Positions 37,058 to 50,574 of a stretch of DNA of 64,000 nt are shown here, in pieces (within the stretch, counting starts at the first letter, position 1; each line of letters opens with the position of its first letter). Origin of the DNA: Reyranella aquatilis (GTDB taxonomy: Bacteria > Pseudomonadota > Alphaproteobacteria > Reyranellales > Reyranellaceae); assembly GCF_020880995.1 (NCBI RefSeq), contig NZ_JAJISD010000006.1:1-64000 (forward strand). The letters run 5' to 3'. Below the pieces are notes generated by a model, which was given only the letters and a program-made list of their open reading frames with translations, had not been told where the DNA came from and made no database searches. A program made the translations under genes and the position numbers.

Positions 37058-38251
37058 ATGAGCAAGCCGTTTACGGGCGTAAAGGTCGTCGATTTCACGC
37101 GTGTGCTGGCGGGGCCCTACAGCTCCTACCAGCTCGCCCTCCTCGGGGCGGACGTCATCAAGATCGAATCGCGCGAAGGCGACGACATGCGCTACGGCAC
37201 CCGGTCCAACGACTGGGAGAAGCGCGGCCTCGCGGCGCCGTGGGTCGCGGTGAACGGCAACAAGCGCTCGGTCACGCTCGACCTCAAGCAGCCCAAGGCG
37301 ATCGAGGTCATCAAGCGCCTGGTCAAGACGGCCGACGTCGTCGTCGAGAATTTTCGCCCGGGCGTGATGGACAAGCTCGGCATAGGCTACGAGACGCTGA
37401 AGAAGATCAATCCCCGGCTGATCTACTGCGCCGTGTCGGGCTTCGGCCAGGTGGGGCCTGAGTCCAAGACGGCGGCCTTCGACGGCATGATCCAGGCCAT
37501 GTCGGGGCTGATGTCGATCACCGGCTTCGAGAATAACGGCCCGACGCGCGTGGGCTTTGCCGGCGCCGACGTGATGTCGGGCGCCACGGCGGCACTGGGC
37601 ATCGCCTCCGCGCTCTACCAGCGCACGCACACCGGCAAGGGCCAGCTCGTCGACGTCGCCATGATCGACGCGGTGATGGGCTATCTCGCGCAACAGTTCA
37701 CCGAGCACCTGATGACCGGCCGCGTGCATGGCCAGGCCGCGAACCTGTCGGTGACGCGCAAGCCCACGGGAAATCTCTTCAAGACACGCGACGGCTGGAT
37801 CGTGCTTGCGGTCATGACCGATCCGCAGTTCAGGCGCCTGATGAAGGTGCTGGGCCGCGAGGAGGTGCTGGACGATCCGCGCTTCGTCGACTGGGCCACG
37901 CGCATCGCCAACAACACCGCCCTGCACGAGATCGTCGAAGGGGCGATGAAGACCGAGGATTCCGGCACCTGGATCGAGCGCTTCGCCAAGGCCGACGTGC
38001 CGGCCGGCCGCGTCCACAGCATCCCGGAGACCGCGCAGCTCGATCTCTTCAAGCATCGCACGGTGCTGCAGACCGTCGAGACCGAGCACGGCCCGATCAA
38101 GGTCGTGGGCTCGGGTTTCCGTCTCGAACATGGCGGCGGCTCGATCGACCGCCCGCCGGCCACGCTCGGCCAGCACACCGATGAGGTGCTGAAAGAGGCG
38201 GGCTATTCGCCCGCCGAGATCGCCGAGATGCGCGCGGCAGAGGTCGTCTGA
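37058..38251 (+). CDS. CaiB/BaiF family III CoA-transferase
   Basis: 397 residues, the normal length. N-terminal motif KVVDFTRVLAGPYSSYQLAL with LLGADVIKIESREGDDMR, the conserved family block NKRSVTLDL, VVENFRPGVMDKLGIGYE, and the catalytic aspartate region GKGQLVDVAMIDAVMGYLAQ. It should move CoA between carboxylic acids in the cytoplasm; the acids are unknown. It is 7 nt after the candidate selenoprotein gene, so the two probably share a transcript and perhaps a catabolic pathway. Confidence 0.9.
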   Translation: MSKPFTGVKVVDFTRVLAGPYSSYQLALLGADVIKIESREGDDMRYGTRSNDWEKRGLAAPWVAVNGNKRSVTLDLKQPKAIEVIKRLVKTADVVVENFRPGVMDKLGIGYETLKKINPRLIYCAVSGFGQVGPESKTAAFDGMIQAMSGLMSITGFENNGPTRVGFAGADVMSGATAALGIASALYQRTHTGKGQLVDVAMIDAVMGYLAQQFTEHLMTGRVHGQAANLSVTRKPTGNLFKTRDGWIVLAVMTDPQFRRLMKVLGREEVLDDPRFVDWATRIANNTALHEIVEGAMKTEDSGTWIERFAKADVPAGRVHSIPETAQLDLFKHRTVLQTVETEHGPIKVVGSGFRLEHGGGSIDRPPATLGQHTDEVLKEAGYSPAEIAEMRAAEVV

Positions 38252-38279
38252 GGGCGCGTCGCGACTGGATTGCAGCGCT

Positions 38280-38957
38280 TTAGTCGTCGAAGCCGACGAA
38301 AACCGCGGCTTCGGCGACGGACTTCCGCTCCGAGACGACCGCGTTCGCCGGGAAGCTGTCATCCGGCCAGCCCAGGGCGATGCTTTTCATGATGACCTGA
38401 TCGTCGGGTATTCCCGCGTGCTCGCGCACCACCGGCGACTGCATGATGCCCTGGCTGTTGATCACGGCGCCCAGCCCGCGCGACCAGGCGGCATTCACCA
38501 GGGCCGTCGCCACGGCGCCGCAGTCGAACGGCGTATCGTCGCTGCCGTCCAGCACGCGGTCGTAGGTCACGATCACGCAGACCGGGGCGTCGAACTGACT
38601 GAAGCCGCGCAGCACCCAGTCCTGACGCCCCTCCTTGTCGTCACGCGCGATCCCCATGGCCGAGAACAGTTGCTTGGCGACGCCGACCTGCCGGTCGCGA
38701 TGCACACCGGCAAAGGACTTGCCGGTGCGGAATTCGCGCGACTGAGGGACGCCCGCCAGCATGCGCTCCGTGTTGCCCGCGCGGATCCGGTTCAGCGGCT
38801 CGCCGGTGACGATGTAGAAATTCCACGGCTGGGTGTTCATCGACGAGGGCGCACGCATCGCCAGGCCGATGATCTCCTCGATCAGCGCCCTGGGGACGGG
38901 ATCGGGCTTGTAGCCCCGAATGCTGCGGCGGCCGCGGATGACGTCATCGAACTGCAT
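38280..38957 (-). CDS. Nitroreductase family FMN oxidoreductase
   Basis: 225 residues. The FMN-binding beginning MQFDDVIRGRRSIRGYKPDP, then MRAPSSMNTQPWNFYIVTG, a mid segment DCGAVATALVNAAWSRGLGA and SIALGWPDDSFPANAVVSER are typical of NfnB/NfsB-like nitroreductases. It reduces nitro compounds, quinones or similar with NAD(P)H; substrate unknown. ATG 38957 starts the conserved domain; the open frame upstream (to 39149) is antisense to the RTX-like remnant and is not counted. Confidence 0.87.
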   Translation of the reverse strand: MQFDDVIRGRRSIRGYKPDPVPRALIEEIIGLAMRAPSSMNTQPWNFYIVTGEPLNRIRAGNTERMLAGVPQSREFRTGKSFAGVHRDRQVGVAKQLFSAMGIARDDKEGRQDWVLRGFSQFDAPVCVIVTYDRVLDGSDDTPFDCGAVATALVNAAWSRGLGAVINSQGIMQSPVVREHAGIPDDQVIMKSIALGWPDDSFPANAVVSERKSVAEAAVFVGFDD

Positions 38958-39029
38958 GTACCTGAGCTTCCCCGGACGATTTCTGTGCGGATCGAGTTTT
39001 CGGGATTTCCCGGCCCTCATGCAAGCGTG

Positions 39030-39182
39030 TCGGATGGTGGCGCGGCGGGCGAGTTGCGCCCGTCGGCGCTCGGTGCCGCCACCCTGCTGCAAGGCGACGT
39101 GAACGCCGACACAGTGGCCGACTTCACGATCCTGATGATGGGCAACCACGTACCGATGGACAGCGACTTCGTCCTGTCGTGG
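39030..39182 (+). pseudogene. Decayed C-terminal fragment of an RTX-like secreted protein
   Basis: In the plus-strand frame through 39075 the translation includes ATLLQGDVNADTVADFTI followed by GNHVPMDSDFVL. This strongly recalls the last strand of RTX/serralysin C-terminal domains (...LQGDxNGDGxADFxIxxxG...LxxxDFxL), which carry the type I secretion signal. There is no upstream Ca-binding repeat region and no start codon, so it seems a leftover piece. The rest of the 253-nt gap between the nitroreductase and the porin gene holds nothing else I recognise. Confidence 0.45.
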
Positions 39183-39210
39183 GCACGCTCTCGACGGCGC
39201 ATGAGCGCCG

Positions 39211-40527
39211 TTATTGGCGCAGGCGCGGACCCTTCCAGGTCAGCTCGTAGTTCAACTGGACGCGGTACTCCGTATAGGACGTGACCGTGTTGTTGAGGTA
39301 CTGGTCGACGAAGGCGACGCGATTGCGCAGGTTGAAGGGCTTCAGCCAGTCGGGCGCGTTCGGCATGATGTCGCCCCGGATGGCCAGCTCGAGATCGTAT
39401 TCCCAGTTGTCGGACAGCGACGTGTGAGTCTGGGCATTGACCGAGTTGCCGCCGTAGGTCGCGCTCGCGATGAAGATCACGCCGGGAAGGCCTGCGCCCT
39501 TGAAATCGTAGCTGGCCCCCGCCGTGACGGCCATTTCGCCGGCCCGGTTGAAGTCCAGCGACTGCATCTTGTTGTAGCCGATGAAGATGCCGTAGGGGTT
39601 CCGCCAGGCCGCGGCCGAGCCGATCTGCGTATAGGAGACACGGAAGGCCATCGGTCCCCAGAAGGCATCCGCGCGGAAGCCGCCCCAGAAGGTGCTGAAG
39701 GGCTGGCCGGTGAGGAGATTCATCCCGTTGCTGCCCTGCACCGCGAATTGCGCGGCGAGCTGGACGCGAAGGTCTTCGTTCACCCTGATCGTGCCGCCCA
39801 CGTCGGCATAGCTCGACCAGAGGATATCCGGGACGTAATAAGCCGAGGCGCGGACCTGCAGCTCGCTCATGCTGCCGTATTTGGTGCTGAACAGGGCCAT
39901 GCCCTTGTTGACGTTCGGCGCGCCGGCCGCCTCGCCCATGTTGATGAAGGCCGAGTAGTCGCGGGGTTTCATGGCGGCCACGTAGCCTGCGAAGTAGTTG
40001 ACCGGTCCGAGCGCGCCGCGCAGCGCATAGGCCTCGAAGGTCTGCGGGATCTCGCGGTCGTCGCGCGGATTGACCTCGAGTTCGTCGAGATACTGACGGA
40101 AGACCGTGACGGTCTGCCTGTTCCAGCGGGCCGAGGCATAGGCCTGCCCGAGGGTGAAGTAGCCGTATCCTCCCGGCTTGAGCAGCGACGTCCCGTCGGA
40201 GGTGGTGTCGCGGCCCTGCGGTGCCCAGACCGGTTGTGTCGTGTATCCCACCGCGCCGAGCTGGAGCGTGTCGTAGAACCAGCCCGTCTGCAGTCCGACC
40301 CAGCCACCGGTGACGATGGCGGCCGAGCTGGGCGGCCTCTGGTTCTGGCGATCGAAGAGGTAGCTGCGCAGGTGCAGGACGGCCGTCGCTTCGTCGTACA
40401 GGAAGCGTTGCAACTCGGCCCTGAGCCCATTGGCGGGCCCCGCATCGGGCGTCTGCGCAAGGATGGGCGATGGCGCCAGGGCCAGCGCGGCCAAGAGCAA
40501 ACCGCTGGCGATCCTCGTGGCCCGCAT
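39211..40527 (-). CDS. OprD-like outer-membrane porin
   Basis: 438 residues with signal peptide (IASGLLLAALALAPSPILAQ). The mature part is rich in alternating aromatic/polar strands and has features of the OprD family: DEATAVLHLRSYLFDRQNQ, GWVGLQTGWFYDTLQLGAVG, and near the end NRVAFVDQYLNNTVTSYTEY. It is probably an 18-strand channel for small organic acids or amino acids. It is divergent from the TPP riboswitch and thiC. Substrate unknown. Confidence 0.75.
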   Translation of the reverse strand: MRATRIASGLLLAALALAPSPILAQTPDAGPANGLRAELQRFLYDEATAVLHLRSYLFDRQNQRPPSSAAIVTGGWVGLQTGWFYDTLQLGAVGYTTQPVWAPQGRDTTSDGTSLLKPGGYGYFTLGQAYASARWNRQTVTVFRQYLDELEVNPRDDREIPQTFEAYALRGALGPVNYFAGYVAAMKPRDYSAFINMGEAAGAPNVNKGMALFSTKYGSMSELQVRASAYYVPDILWSSYADVGGTIRVNEDLRVQLAAQFAVQGSNGMNLLTGQPFSTFWGGFRADAFWGPMAFRVSYTQIGSAAAWRNPYGIFIGYNKMQSLDFNRAGEMAVTAGASYDFKGAGLPGVIFIASATYGGNSVNAQTHTSLSDNWEYDLELAIRGDIMPNAPDWLKPFNLRNRVAFVDQYLNNTVTSYTEYRVQLNYELTWKGPRLRQ

Positions 40528-40647
40528 CGATACCCCCGATCCTTGCAGGCAGGGACGCTAGAAGCCTCGAGTTAAGGAATTGCGGAACTGGCGGGACAGT
40601 TTGCGAAAGCTTGAGATGTTGAGCCCGGCGACCTAAGCTGGCCCCGT

Positions 40648-42638
<1,991 letters not shown>

Positions 42639-42796
42639 CGTAATTTCTCGGGCATCCAAGGGGTCTTTTGCGCCCCTCGGACGTTGAGCCCCCGGTTCGG
42701 CGGGCGCCTGCCTTGCGCCCGCCATTTCAGTGGGGGAGACTCCGCCGGTTCAGCGCGTATCTGGTACGTGCTGTGTTTCTGGGGTGAATCGACAAG

Positions 42797-44110
42797 ATGA
42801 AGCGGCTGCGAACCCTCCTCGGGATCGGTGTCGGGCTGGTGATCGTGGCTGGCGCGGGCTGGTACATCACGCAGTCGAGCACAGCCCCGCCGCCGCGGTC
42901 TCCGGGCCGGTTTGCCGCCGGCGTCGCCGTGCCGGTCGGAATTGCCACTGCCACGAAAGGGGACATTCCCATCGTGCTGCGGGCGCTGGGTACGGTCACA
43001 CCGCTCCAGACCGTGAACGTGAAGACCCAGATCACCGGCCAGCTGGTCGACGTCTTCTTCAAGGAAGGCCAGATGGTGAAGCAGGGCGACCTGCTCGCAC
43101 TGGTCGATTCCCGTCCCTACGACGTGGCGCTGCAGCAGGCGCTCGGACAGCAGCAGCGCGACGAGGCGCTGCTCAAGAACGCCCAGACCGACCTCGAGCG
43201 CTATCGCAAGCTCGTTCAGCAGGACTCGATCGCCCGCCAGCAGTACGACACGCAGGTTGCCCTGGTCCGCCAGTACGAGGCGGCTCTTGTGATCGACCAG
43301 GCGCTGGTCGACGCGGCCAAGCTCAACGTCAACTATACGCGGATCGTGGCGCCGCTCACGGGCAAGATCGGCCTTCGCATGGTCGACAAAGGTAACTACG
43401 TCACCATGGGAGACTCGAGCAGCATCTGCGTGATCATCCAGGTGCAGCCGATCTCCGTGCTGTTCACGATTCCGGAGGACTCGCTGCCGCTGGTGCGCAA
43501 GCGCCTGAAGACCGGCGAGCCGATGGAGGTGCGGGCGCTCGACCGGTCGCAGAAGGTCGAACTCGGCGTGGGCCGGCTCGACACGACCGACAATGTGATC
43601 GATCTCACCACCGGCACGGTGAAGCTGCGCGCCATCTTCGACAATGCCGACGAGGCGCTGTTTCCCAACCAGTTCGTGAACGTGCGCCTGCTCGCCGACA
43701 CGGTGAGGGATGCGGTGGTGGTTCCCGTCGCCGCCATCCAGCGCGGCCAGCCCGGCACCTTCGTCTATCTCGCCAAGCCCGACGATTCGGTGGAGATCCG
43801 TGTCGTCCAGCTCGGCGAAACCGACGGCGAGAAGGTGGCGATCCTCAAGGGGCTGCAGGTCGGCGACCAGGTGGTGATCGACGGCGTCGACCGGCTGCGC
43901 GACGGCGCCAAGATCCGGCGCCCCAATGCTCCGCCGCGCGCATCGGCGGGTCCGCCGGTCGCCAACGCCCCGCCGCCCAAGGCAGGCCCCGACGGCCAGC
44001 CGCAGGGCGCGCCCGCCGAGGGTCAGCGTCGTCGGCAGCACGCCAATGGCGCCAGCGGCGGCACGGGCGGGCCCGCTCCCGGCCAGCCGGCGACCCAGAC
44101 CAACCAGTAG
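42797..44110 (+). CDS. mdtA: RND efflux periplasmic adaptor, MdtA-like
   Basis: 437 residues. An N-terminal membrane anchor ([20 protein letters not shown]), the lipoyl/barrel-sandwich domain ([20 protein letters not shown]), a coiled-coil hairpin (about residues 105-160) and the beta-barrel region ([20 protein letters not shown]) are in normal order. The C-terminal 60 residues are Pro/Gly/Ala-rich. It links the inner-membrane pumps to the outer-membrane factor encoded downstream. The 158-nt gap after thiC shows no recognisable element. The next gene starts 12 nt downstream. Confidence 0.92.
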   Translation: MKRLRTLLGIGVGLVIVAGAGWYITQSSTAPPPRSPGRFAAGVAVPVGIATATKGDIPIVLRALGTVTPLQTVNVKTQITGQLVDVFFKEGQMVKQGDLLALVDSRPYDVALQQALGQQQRDEALLKNAQTDLERYRKLVQQDSIARQQYDTQVALVRQYEAALVIDQALVDAAKLNVNYTRIVAPLTGKIGLRMVDKGNYVTMGDSSSICVIIQVQPISVLFTIPEDSLPLVRKRLKTGEPMEVRALDRSQKVELGVGRLDTTDNVIDLTTGTVKLRAIFDNADEALFPNQFVNVRLLADTVRDAVVVPVAAIQRGQPGTFVYLAKPDDSVEIRVVQLGETDGEKVAILKGLQVGDQVVIDGVDRLRDGAKIRRPNAPPRASAGPPVANAPPPKAGPDGQPQGAPAEGQRRRQHANGASGGTGGPAPGQPATQTNQ

Positions 44111-44122
44111 CGCGCTCGCGAC

Positions 44123-47100
44123 ATGAACCCGTCGCGGATCTTCATCGAGCGGCCGGTCGCGACCTCGCTCTTCATGGTCGCGATCATGCTGGTCGGCATC
44201 ATCGCGTATCGCTTCCTGCCCCTGTCGGCGCTGCCGCAGGTCGACTACCCGACCATCCGGGTGCTGACCCTGTATCCCGGCGCCAGCCCGGAGGTGATGA
44301 CCACGTCGGTCACCGCGCCGCTGGAGCGCCAGTTCGGCCAGATGCCGGGACTCAACCAGATGACCTCGACCAGCTCGGCCGGCGCCTCGTCGATCACGCT
44401 GCAGTTCGACCTCAAGCTCGGGATCGACATCGCCGAGCAGCAGGTCCAGGCCGCGATCAATGCCGCCGGCAACCTGCTGCCGGGCGACCTGCCGTCGCCG
44501 CCGATCTACGCCAAGTTCAACCCGGCGGACGCGCCGGTGCTGACCCTGGCCGTCACGTCCAAGACCGAGCCGCTCACCAAGGTCCACGATCTCGTCGACA
44601 CCCGCCTCGCGCAGAAGATCTCACAGCTTCCCGGCGTCGGTCTGGTGAAGCTGGAGGGAGGCCAGAAGCCCGGCGTGCGCATCCGCGCCAACCCGACGGC
44701 GCTCGCCGCCTACGGCCTCAACATCGACGACCTCCGCACCACCATCTCCAACGCCAACGTCAATACGCCCAAGGGCAATTTCGACGGGCCAGCGCGCGCG
44801 CTCACGATCAATGCCAACGACCAGATCACCGACCCCGACACGTTCCGCGACATCATCGTCGCCTATCGCAACGGCGCGCCGGTGCGCATCCGCGACGTCG
44901 CCTCGGTCGAGGAAGGGCAGGAGAACAACCGGATCGCCGCCTGGATGGACAATACCCAGGCGGTGATCGTAAACGTGCAGCGCCAGCCGGGTGCCAACGT
45001 CATCGAGGTGGTCGACCGCATCAAGGCCCTGCTGCCGACCCTGCGCGAGACCCTGCCCAACTCGCTCGACGTGACCGTGCTGACGGACCGGACCCTGACC
45101 ATCCGCGCCTCGGTACGCGACGTTCAGATCGAACTGGGTTTCGCCGTCATCCTGGTCGTGGCCGTGATCTTCGCCTTCCTGGGCGACGCCCGCGCCACGC
45201 TGATCCCCAGCCTGTCGGTGCCGCTGTCTCTCGTCGGCACGCTGGCGGTGATGTATCTCGCCGACTTCAGCCTCAACAACCTGTCGATCATGGCGCTCAC
45301 CATCGCCACCGGCTTCGTGGTCGACGACGCCATCGTCATGATCGAGAACATCGCCCGCTACATCGAGCGCGGCGACGATCCCAAGCAGGCGGCGCTGAAG
45401 GGCTCGAAGCAGATCGCCTTCACCGTGGTGTCGCTCACCGTCTCGCTGATCGCCGTCCTGATCCCGCTGCTGTTCATGAGCGACGTGGTCGGCCGCCTGT
45501 TCAGCGAATTCGCGGTGACGCTCTCGGTCACGATCCTGATCTCGGCGGTGGTGTCGCTCACCCTCGTGCCCATGATGTGCGCCCAGTTCCTGCGCCAGCG
45601 GACGCATGCGCCGGCAGCGCCCGGCGCCGCAAAGGCCCCGGTCTCCGCTCACGACGAGGACATCGGGACCGGCTGGTTCTCTCGCGTGATCCGCTTCTAC
45701 GACCGCTGCCTGATCGTGGTGTTCCGGCACCAGGCGCTGACACTGCTGGTCGCTGTCGGGACGGTGGTGCTCACGGTCCTGCTCTACGTCGTCATCCCCA
45801 AGGGCTTCTTCCCCGTGCAGGACACCGGCCTGATCCAGGCTGTGACCGAGGGGCCGCAGAGCGTGTCCTTCGCGTCGATGAGCGAACGCCAGCGGGCGCT
45901 CGCCGAGGCGATTCTGAAGGACCCCGCCGTCGAGAGCCTCAGCTCCTTCGTGGGGGTGGATGGCACCAATCCGACGCTGAACTCGGGACGCATGCTGATC
46001 AACCTGAAGCCGCGCAGCGAGCGCTCGCTGTCGGCCGCCCAGGTGATCCGGCGGCTGCAGCGGGAGACCGCTTCGGTGCCCGGCATCTCGCTGTACATGC
46101 AGCCGTCGCAGGATCTCACGATCGATTCGACGGTGAGCCGCACGCAGTACCAGTTCGTCCTGGAATCGGCCAATGCGTCGGAGTTCGACGCCTGGGTGCC
46201 GCGCCTGATGGACCGGCTGGAGAAGCTGCCCGAACTGGTCGACGTGACGAGCGACCTCCAGAACAAGGGCCTGTCGATGTTCATCCGCATCGACCGCGAC
46301 GCCGCGGCCCGCTTCGGCATCACCGCCGCCACCGTCGACAACGTGCTGTACGACGTGTTCGGCCAGCGCATCGTGTCGACCGTCTATACCCAGTCGAACC
46401 AGTACCGCGTGATCTACGAGGTCGAGCCCGAGATGGCGCGGTCGCTGAAATCCCTCAACGACCTTTATCTGCCCGGTTCGGCGAGCGGCAAGCAGGTGCC
46501 CCTGTCGGCCATCGCGACCTTCGAGGAGCGCACCGCCCCGCTGCGGCTGGACCGGTTCGGCCAGTTCCCGGCGACCACCATCTCCTTCAACCTGGCGCAG
46601 GGCTATGCGCTCGGCCAGGCCGTCGACGCCATCGTCGCGGCGCAGCGCGAGATCGGCATGCCGCGGTCGATCACCACGCATTTCCAGGGCGCGGCGCTCG
46701 CCTTCCAGAAGTCGCTCGACAGCCAGCTCCTGCTGATCCTGGCGGCCATCGTGACCGTCTACATCGTGCTGGGCGTGCTCTACGAGAGCTACATCCACCC
46801 GATCACGATCCTGTCGACCCTGCCCTCGGCCGGCATCGGCGCGCTGCTGGCCCTCATGCTGGCCGGTACCGACCTCAGCATCGTCGCCATCATCGGCATC
46901 GTGCTGCTGATCGGCATCGTGAAGAAGAACGCGATCATGATGATCGACTTCGCGCTCGACGCCGAACGCAACGAAGGCAAGGCGCCGCGCGAGGCCATCC
47001 ACCAGGCCTGCCTGCTGCGCTTCCGGCCGATCCTCATGACGACGGTGGCGGCGCTGGTCGGCGCGCTGCCGCTGATGCTGGGCTCCGGCACCGGTTCGGA

Positions 47101-47281
47101 ACTGCGCCAGCCGCTCGGCCTCACCATCGTCGGCGGCCTGATCGTCAGCCAGCTGCTGACCCTGTTCACGACGCCGGTGATCTATCTCGCCTTCGACCGG
47201 CTGGGCCGCCGCATCCGCGGTATGCCGCTGGATACGCCGCTGCATCCGGTGCGCGCCGAGGCGGGCGAGGGGACTTCGTGA
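44123..47281 (+). CDS. mdtB: RND multidrug efflux pump subunit, MdtB-like
   Basis: 1052 residues, full-length HAE1-type RND pump with 12 membrane helices and two large periplasmic domains. Typical segments: [20 protein letters not shown] at the N-terminus, [20 protein letters not shown] with the paired Asp of the proton relay in helix 4, and [20 protein letters not shown] in the C-terminal half. The first of two different RND subunits that would assemble as a mixed trimer like MdtB2C. Its stop overlaps the next start (GTGA). Confidence 0.93.
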   Translation: MNPSRIFIERPVATSLFMVAIMLVGIIAYRFLPLSALPQVDYPTIRVLTLYPGASPEVMTTSVTAPLERQFGQMPGLNQMTSTSSAGASSITLQFDLKLGIDIAEQQVQAAINAAGNLLPGDLPSPPIYAKFNPADAPVLTLAVTSKTEPLTKVHDLVDTRLAQKISQLPGVGLVKLEGGQKPGVRIRANPTALAAYGLNIDDLRTTISNANVNTPKGNFDGPARALTINANDQITDPDTFRDIIVAYRNGAPVRIRDVASVEEGQENNRIAAWMDNTQAVIVNVQRQPGANVIEVVDRIKALLPTLRETLPNSLDVTVLTDRTLTIRASVRDVQIELGFAVILVVAVIFAFLGDARATLIPSLSVPLSLVGTLAVMYLADFSLNNLSIMALTIATGFVVDDAIVMIENIARYIERGDDPKQAALKGSKQIAFTVVSLTVSLIAVLIPLLFMSDVVGRLFSEFAVTLSVTILISAVVSLTLVPMMCAQFLRQRTHAPAAPGAAKAPVSAHDEDIGTGWFSRVIRFYDRCLIVVFRHQALTLLVAVGTVVLTVLLYVVIPKGFFPVQDTGLIQAVTEGPQSVSFASMSERQRALAEAILKDPAVESLSSFVGVDGTNPTLNSGRMLINLKPRSERSLSAAQVIRRLQRETASVPGISLYMQPSQDLTIDSTVSRTQYQFVLESANASEFDAWVPRLMDRLEKLPELVDVTSDLQNKGLSMFIRIDRDAAARFGITAATVDNVLYDVFGQRIVSTVYTQSNQYRVIYEVEPEMARSLKSLNDLYLPGSASGKQVPLSAIATFEERTAPLRLDRFGQFPATTISFNLAQGYALGQAVDAIVAAQREIGMPRSITTHFQGAALAFQKSLDSQLLLILAAIVTVYIVLGVLYESYIHPITILSTLPSAGIGALLALMLAGTDLSIVAIIGIVLLIGIVKKNAIMMIDFALDAERNEGKAPREAIHQACLLRFRPILMTTVAALVGALPLMLGSGTGSELRQPLGLTIVGGLIVSQLLTLFTTPVIYLAFDRLGRRIRGMPLDTPLHPVRAEAGEGTS

Positions 47282-50200
47282 ACCTGTCGGCGCCCTTCAT
47301 CGCGCGCCCCGTCGCCACGACGCTGCTCACCATCGGGCTGGCGCTGGCCGGCCTGGTGGCGTTCTTCGGGCTGCCGGTCTCGCCGCTGCCGAAGATCGAT
47401 TTCCCGACCATCCAGGTCACCGCGAACCTGCCGGGCGCCTCGCCGGAGACGGTGGCGACCAGCGTGACGACGCCGCTCGAGCGGCGGCTGGGGGCGATCG
47501 CCGGCGTCACCGAGATCACCTCGTCGAGCACCGTGGGCAATTCGCGCATCACGCTGCAGTTCGACCTGTCGCGCGACATCGACGGGGCGGCGCGCGACGT
47601 GCAGGCGGCGATCAGCGCCGCCCGCGCCGACATGCCGGCCGATCTGCGCAGCAACCCGCAGTACCGCAAGCTCAATCCGGCCGACGCACCGGTGATGGTG
47701 ATCGCGCTCACCTCCAATACGCTGGGCCAGGGCCGGCTGTTCGATGCCGGCTCCAACATCCTGCAGCAGAAGCTCAGCCAGGTGAGCGGCGTCGGCCAGG
47801 TGACGCTGGGCGGCAGCTCGCTGCCCGCGGTCCGGGTCGAGCTCAACCCGACGGCGCTCACCAAGTACGGGATCGGGCTGGAGAGCGTACGTGCGGCGCT
47901 GGCGGCCGCCAACGCCAACTCGCCCAAGGGCGCCATCGAGGTCGGCGACCTGCGCTACCAGCTCTATTCCAACGACCAGGCCCGCGTGGCCGACGAATAC
48001 CGCTCGCTGATCATCGCCTGGCGCAATGGTGCCCCGGTGCGCCTCTCGGACGTGGCGGAGGTGATCGACTCGACCGAGAACATCCGCAACGAGGGCCAGG
48101 CCAACGGCAAGCGTTCGGTGCTGGTGATCATCTACAAGCAGCCCAACGCCAACATCATCGAGACGGTCGACGAGATCAAGGCGCTGCTGCCGGAGCTGCA
48201 GGCCTCGATGCCGAACGACGTCGAGCTGCAGGTGGTGAGCGACCGCACGACGACGATCCGCGCGGCGCTGAAGGAAGTCGAGCAGGCGCTGGTGATCGGC
48301 GTCGTGCTGGTGGTGCTGGTCACCTTCGCCTTCCTGCGCTCGGCGCGCGCAGGCTTTATCGCCGCCGTGACCGTGCCGGTGTCGCTGGTCGCGACCTTCG
48401 GCGGGATGTACCTGCTCGGCTACAGCCTGAACAACCTGTCGCTGATGGCGCTCACCATCGCCGCGGGCTTCGTGGTCGACGATGCGATCATCGTGCTCGA
48501 GAACGTGACGCGTCATCTCGAGGCCGGGATGTCGCGCATCGACGCCGCCCTCAAGGGCGCGCGCGAGGTCGGGTTCACCGTCGTGTCGATGAGCGTCTCG
48601 CTGATCGCCGTCTTCATCCCGATCCTGCTGATGGGCGGCATCGTCGGCCGCCTGTTCCGCGAGTTCGCGGTGACGCTCTCGGTGGCGATCCTGATCTCGA
48701 TGGTGGTGTCGCTGACGACCACGCCCATGATGTGCGCCTATGTGTTGCGGCCGCCGGGCGAGCATCGCAGGCCCAACGTCTTCGCGCGGCTCAGCGAGCG
48801 GGGCCTGGGCGGGCTGCAATGGCTCTACGGCCGCAGCCTGGCGCTGGTGCTGCGCCATCCGCTGCTCACCATGCTGGTCTTCCTGGCCACGGTGCTGCTC
48901 AACATTCATCTCTACGTCACGATTCCCAAGGGCTTCTTCCCGCAGCAGGACACGGGCCGGCTGATGGGCGGCATCCGCGCCGACCAGAGCATTTCCTTCC
49001 AGGCGATGCGCCGGAAGTTCCGGCAATTCGTCGAGATCGTGCGCTCTGACCCCGCCATCGAGAGCGTGGCGGGGTTCACGGGCGGCGGGCAGACCAACTC
49101 GGGTTTCATCTTCGCGACCCTGAAGCCGCTCAGCGAGCGCGACGTCACCGCCGACCAGGTGATCCAGCGGCTGCGTCCCAAGCTCGCCCAGGTGCCCGGC
49201 GCGATGCTGTTCCTGCAGGCGGTGCAGGACATCCGCGTCGGCGGCCGCCAGGGCAACGCGCAGTATCAGTTCACGCTGCAGGCCGATTCGCTGCCGGACC
49301 TCTACACCTGGGGGCCGCGGCTTACCCAGGCCCTGCAGGCGGACTCCTCGGTGATTACCGACGTCGATTCCGACCAGCAGCAGCGCGGGCTGCAGCTCAA
49401 CCTCACCATCGACCGCGATGCGGCGAGCCGGCTCGGCGTCTCCACGCGCAACATCTCCGCGACGCTCTACGACGCCTTTGGCCAGCGCCAGGTCTCGACC
49501 ATCTACAATGCGCTCAACCAGTACCATGTCGTCATGGAGGTGGCGCCGCAGTGGTGGGAGAATCCGGAATCGCTGAAGGAGATCTACGTCAGCACCTCGG
49601 GCGGAGCGCTGAGCGGCACCCAGACGACCGGCAGCATCGCCTCGACCACCACCACGACGAACTCTTCCGGAGCCGCCGGCGCATCGACGATCGATCCCGC
49701 CCAGGCGGTGCGCAACCTGCGGACCAACCAGATTGCCGTGAGCGGACGGGGCTCGGCCTCGACGGGGGCGGCGGTCAGCACGACGCCGGAGAAGCTGGTG
49801 CCGCTGTCAGCGGTGACGCGCTGGGACTACGGCACCACGCCTCTCGCCGTGAACCACCAGAGCATGTTCGTGGCCAGCACGGTCTCGTTCAACCTGGCAC
49901 CCGGCAAGACGCTGAGCGATGCCGTGCAGTACGTGAACGACACGATGCGCGAGATCGGCGTGCCGTCGACCCTGCACGGTTCCTTCCAGGGGACGGCGCG
50001 TGCGTTCCAGCAGTCCCTCGGCAACCAGCTCCTGCTGGTGCTGGCAGCCCTTGCTGCCGTCTATATCGTCCTTGGCATCCTGTACGAGAGCTACATCCAC
50101 CCGATCACGATCCTGTCCACCCTGCCATCCGCCGGTGTCGGCGCACTACTGGCGCTGCAGTACACCGGCGTGGAGTTCAGCATCATCGCCATGATCGGCG

Positions 50201-50574
50201 TGCTGTTGCTGATCGGGATCGTGAAGAAGAACGCCATCATGATGATCGACGTGGCGCTGGAGCGCGAGCGCGCCGAGGGGCTGGAGCCTGCCAGGGCGAT
50301 CCATGAAGCCGCCCTTCTGCGCTTCCGTCCCATCCTCATGACGACCATGGCCGCGATCCTGGGCGCCCTGCCGCTGGCGCTCGGATACGGAGACGGCGCG
50401 GAGTTGCGGCGTCCCCTCGGCATCTCGATTATCGGCGGCCTCATCGTGAGTCAGATCCTGACCCTGTACACCACCCCCGTGATCTACCTCTATCTCGACC
50501 GCTTCCGCCGCCGCGACCGCGACCGGCCGAGTCGTGTCGCCCGCGTCCTGGGAAGCGCCGGAGCGCCGGCATGA
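47278..50574 (+). CDS. mdtC: RND multidrug efflux pump subunit, MdtC-like, with a Ser/Thr-rich insertion
   Basis: 1098 residues. Begins [20 protein letters not shown] from GTG 47278 and has [20 protein letters not shown] (helix 4) and [20 protein letters not shown]. Between about 49590 and 49800 lies an insertion of roughly 60 residues, very rich in Ser, Thr, Gly and Ala, in the second periplasmic porter region just after the [12 protein letters not shown] segment; it explains why the protein is longer than E. coli MdtC (1025 aa). The open frame upstream to 45577 is a shadow of mdtB. Confidence 0.92.
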   Translation: MNLSAPFIARPVATTLLTIGLALAGLVAFFGLPVSPLPKIDFPTIQVTANLPGASPETVATSVTTPLERRLGAIAGVTEITSSSTVGNSRITLQFDLSRDIDGAARDVQAAISAARADMPADLRSNPQYRKLNPADAPVMVIALTSNTLGQGRLFDAGSNILQQKLSQVSGVGQVTLGGSSLPAVRVELNPTALTKYGIGLESVRAALAAANANSPKGAIEVGDLRYQLYSNDQARVADEYRSLIIAWRNGAPVRLSDVAEVIDSTENIRNEGQANGKRSVLVIIYKQPNANIIETVDEIKALLPELQASMPNDVELQVVSDRTTTIRAALKEVEQALVIGVVLVVLVTFAFLRSARAGFIAAVTVPVSLVATFGGMYLLGYSLNNLSLMALTIAAGFVVDDAIIVLENVTRHLEAGMSRIDAALKGAREVGFTVVSMSVSLIAVFIPILLMGGIVGRLFREFAVTLSVAILISMVVSLTTTPMMCAYVLRPPGEHRRPNVFARLSERGLGGLQWLYGRSLALVLRHPLLTMLVFLATVLLNIHLYVTIPKGFFPQQDTGRLMGGIRADQSISFQAMRRKFRQFVEIVRSDPAIESVAGFTGGGQTNSGFIFATLKPLSERDVTADQVIQRLRPKLAQVPGAMLFLQAVQDIRVGGRQGNAQYQFTLQADSLPDLYTWGPRLTQALQADSSVITDVDSDQQQRGLQLNLTIDRDAASRLGVSTRNISATLYDAFGQRQVSTIYNALNQYHVVMEVAPQWWENPESLKEIYVSTSGGALSGTQTTGSIASTTTTTNSSGAAGASTIDPAQAVRNLRTNQIAVSGRGSASTGAAVSTTPEKLVPLSAVTRWDYGTTPLAVNHQSMFVASTVSFNLAPGKTLSDAVQYVNDTMREIGVPSTLHGSFQGTARAFQQSLGNQLLLVLAALAAVYIVLGILYESYIHPITILSTLPSAGVGALLALQYTGVEFSIIAMIGVLLLIGIVKKNAIMMIDVALERERAEGLEPARAIHEAALLRFRPILMTTMAAILGALPLALGYGDGAELRRPLGISIIGGLIVSQILTLYTTPVIYLYLDRFRRRDRDRPSRVARVLGSAGAPA

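Noticed and set aside
45577..50574. 1665-residue single open frame covering part of mdtB and all of mdtC
   Set aside because: The part before 47278 is an out-of-frame shadow of mdtB; a GTG with GTGA overlap starts a normal MdtC-like protein.
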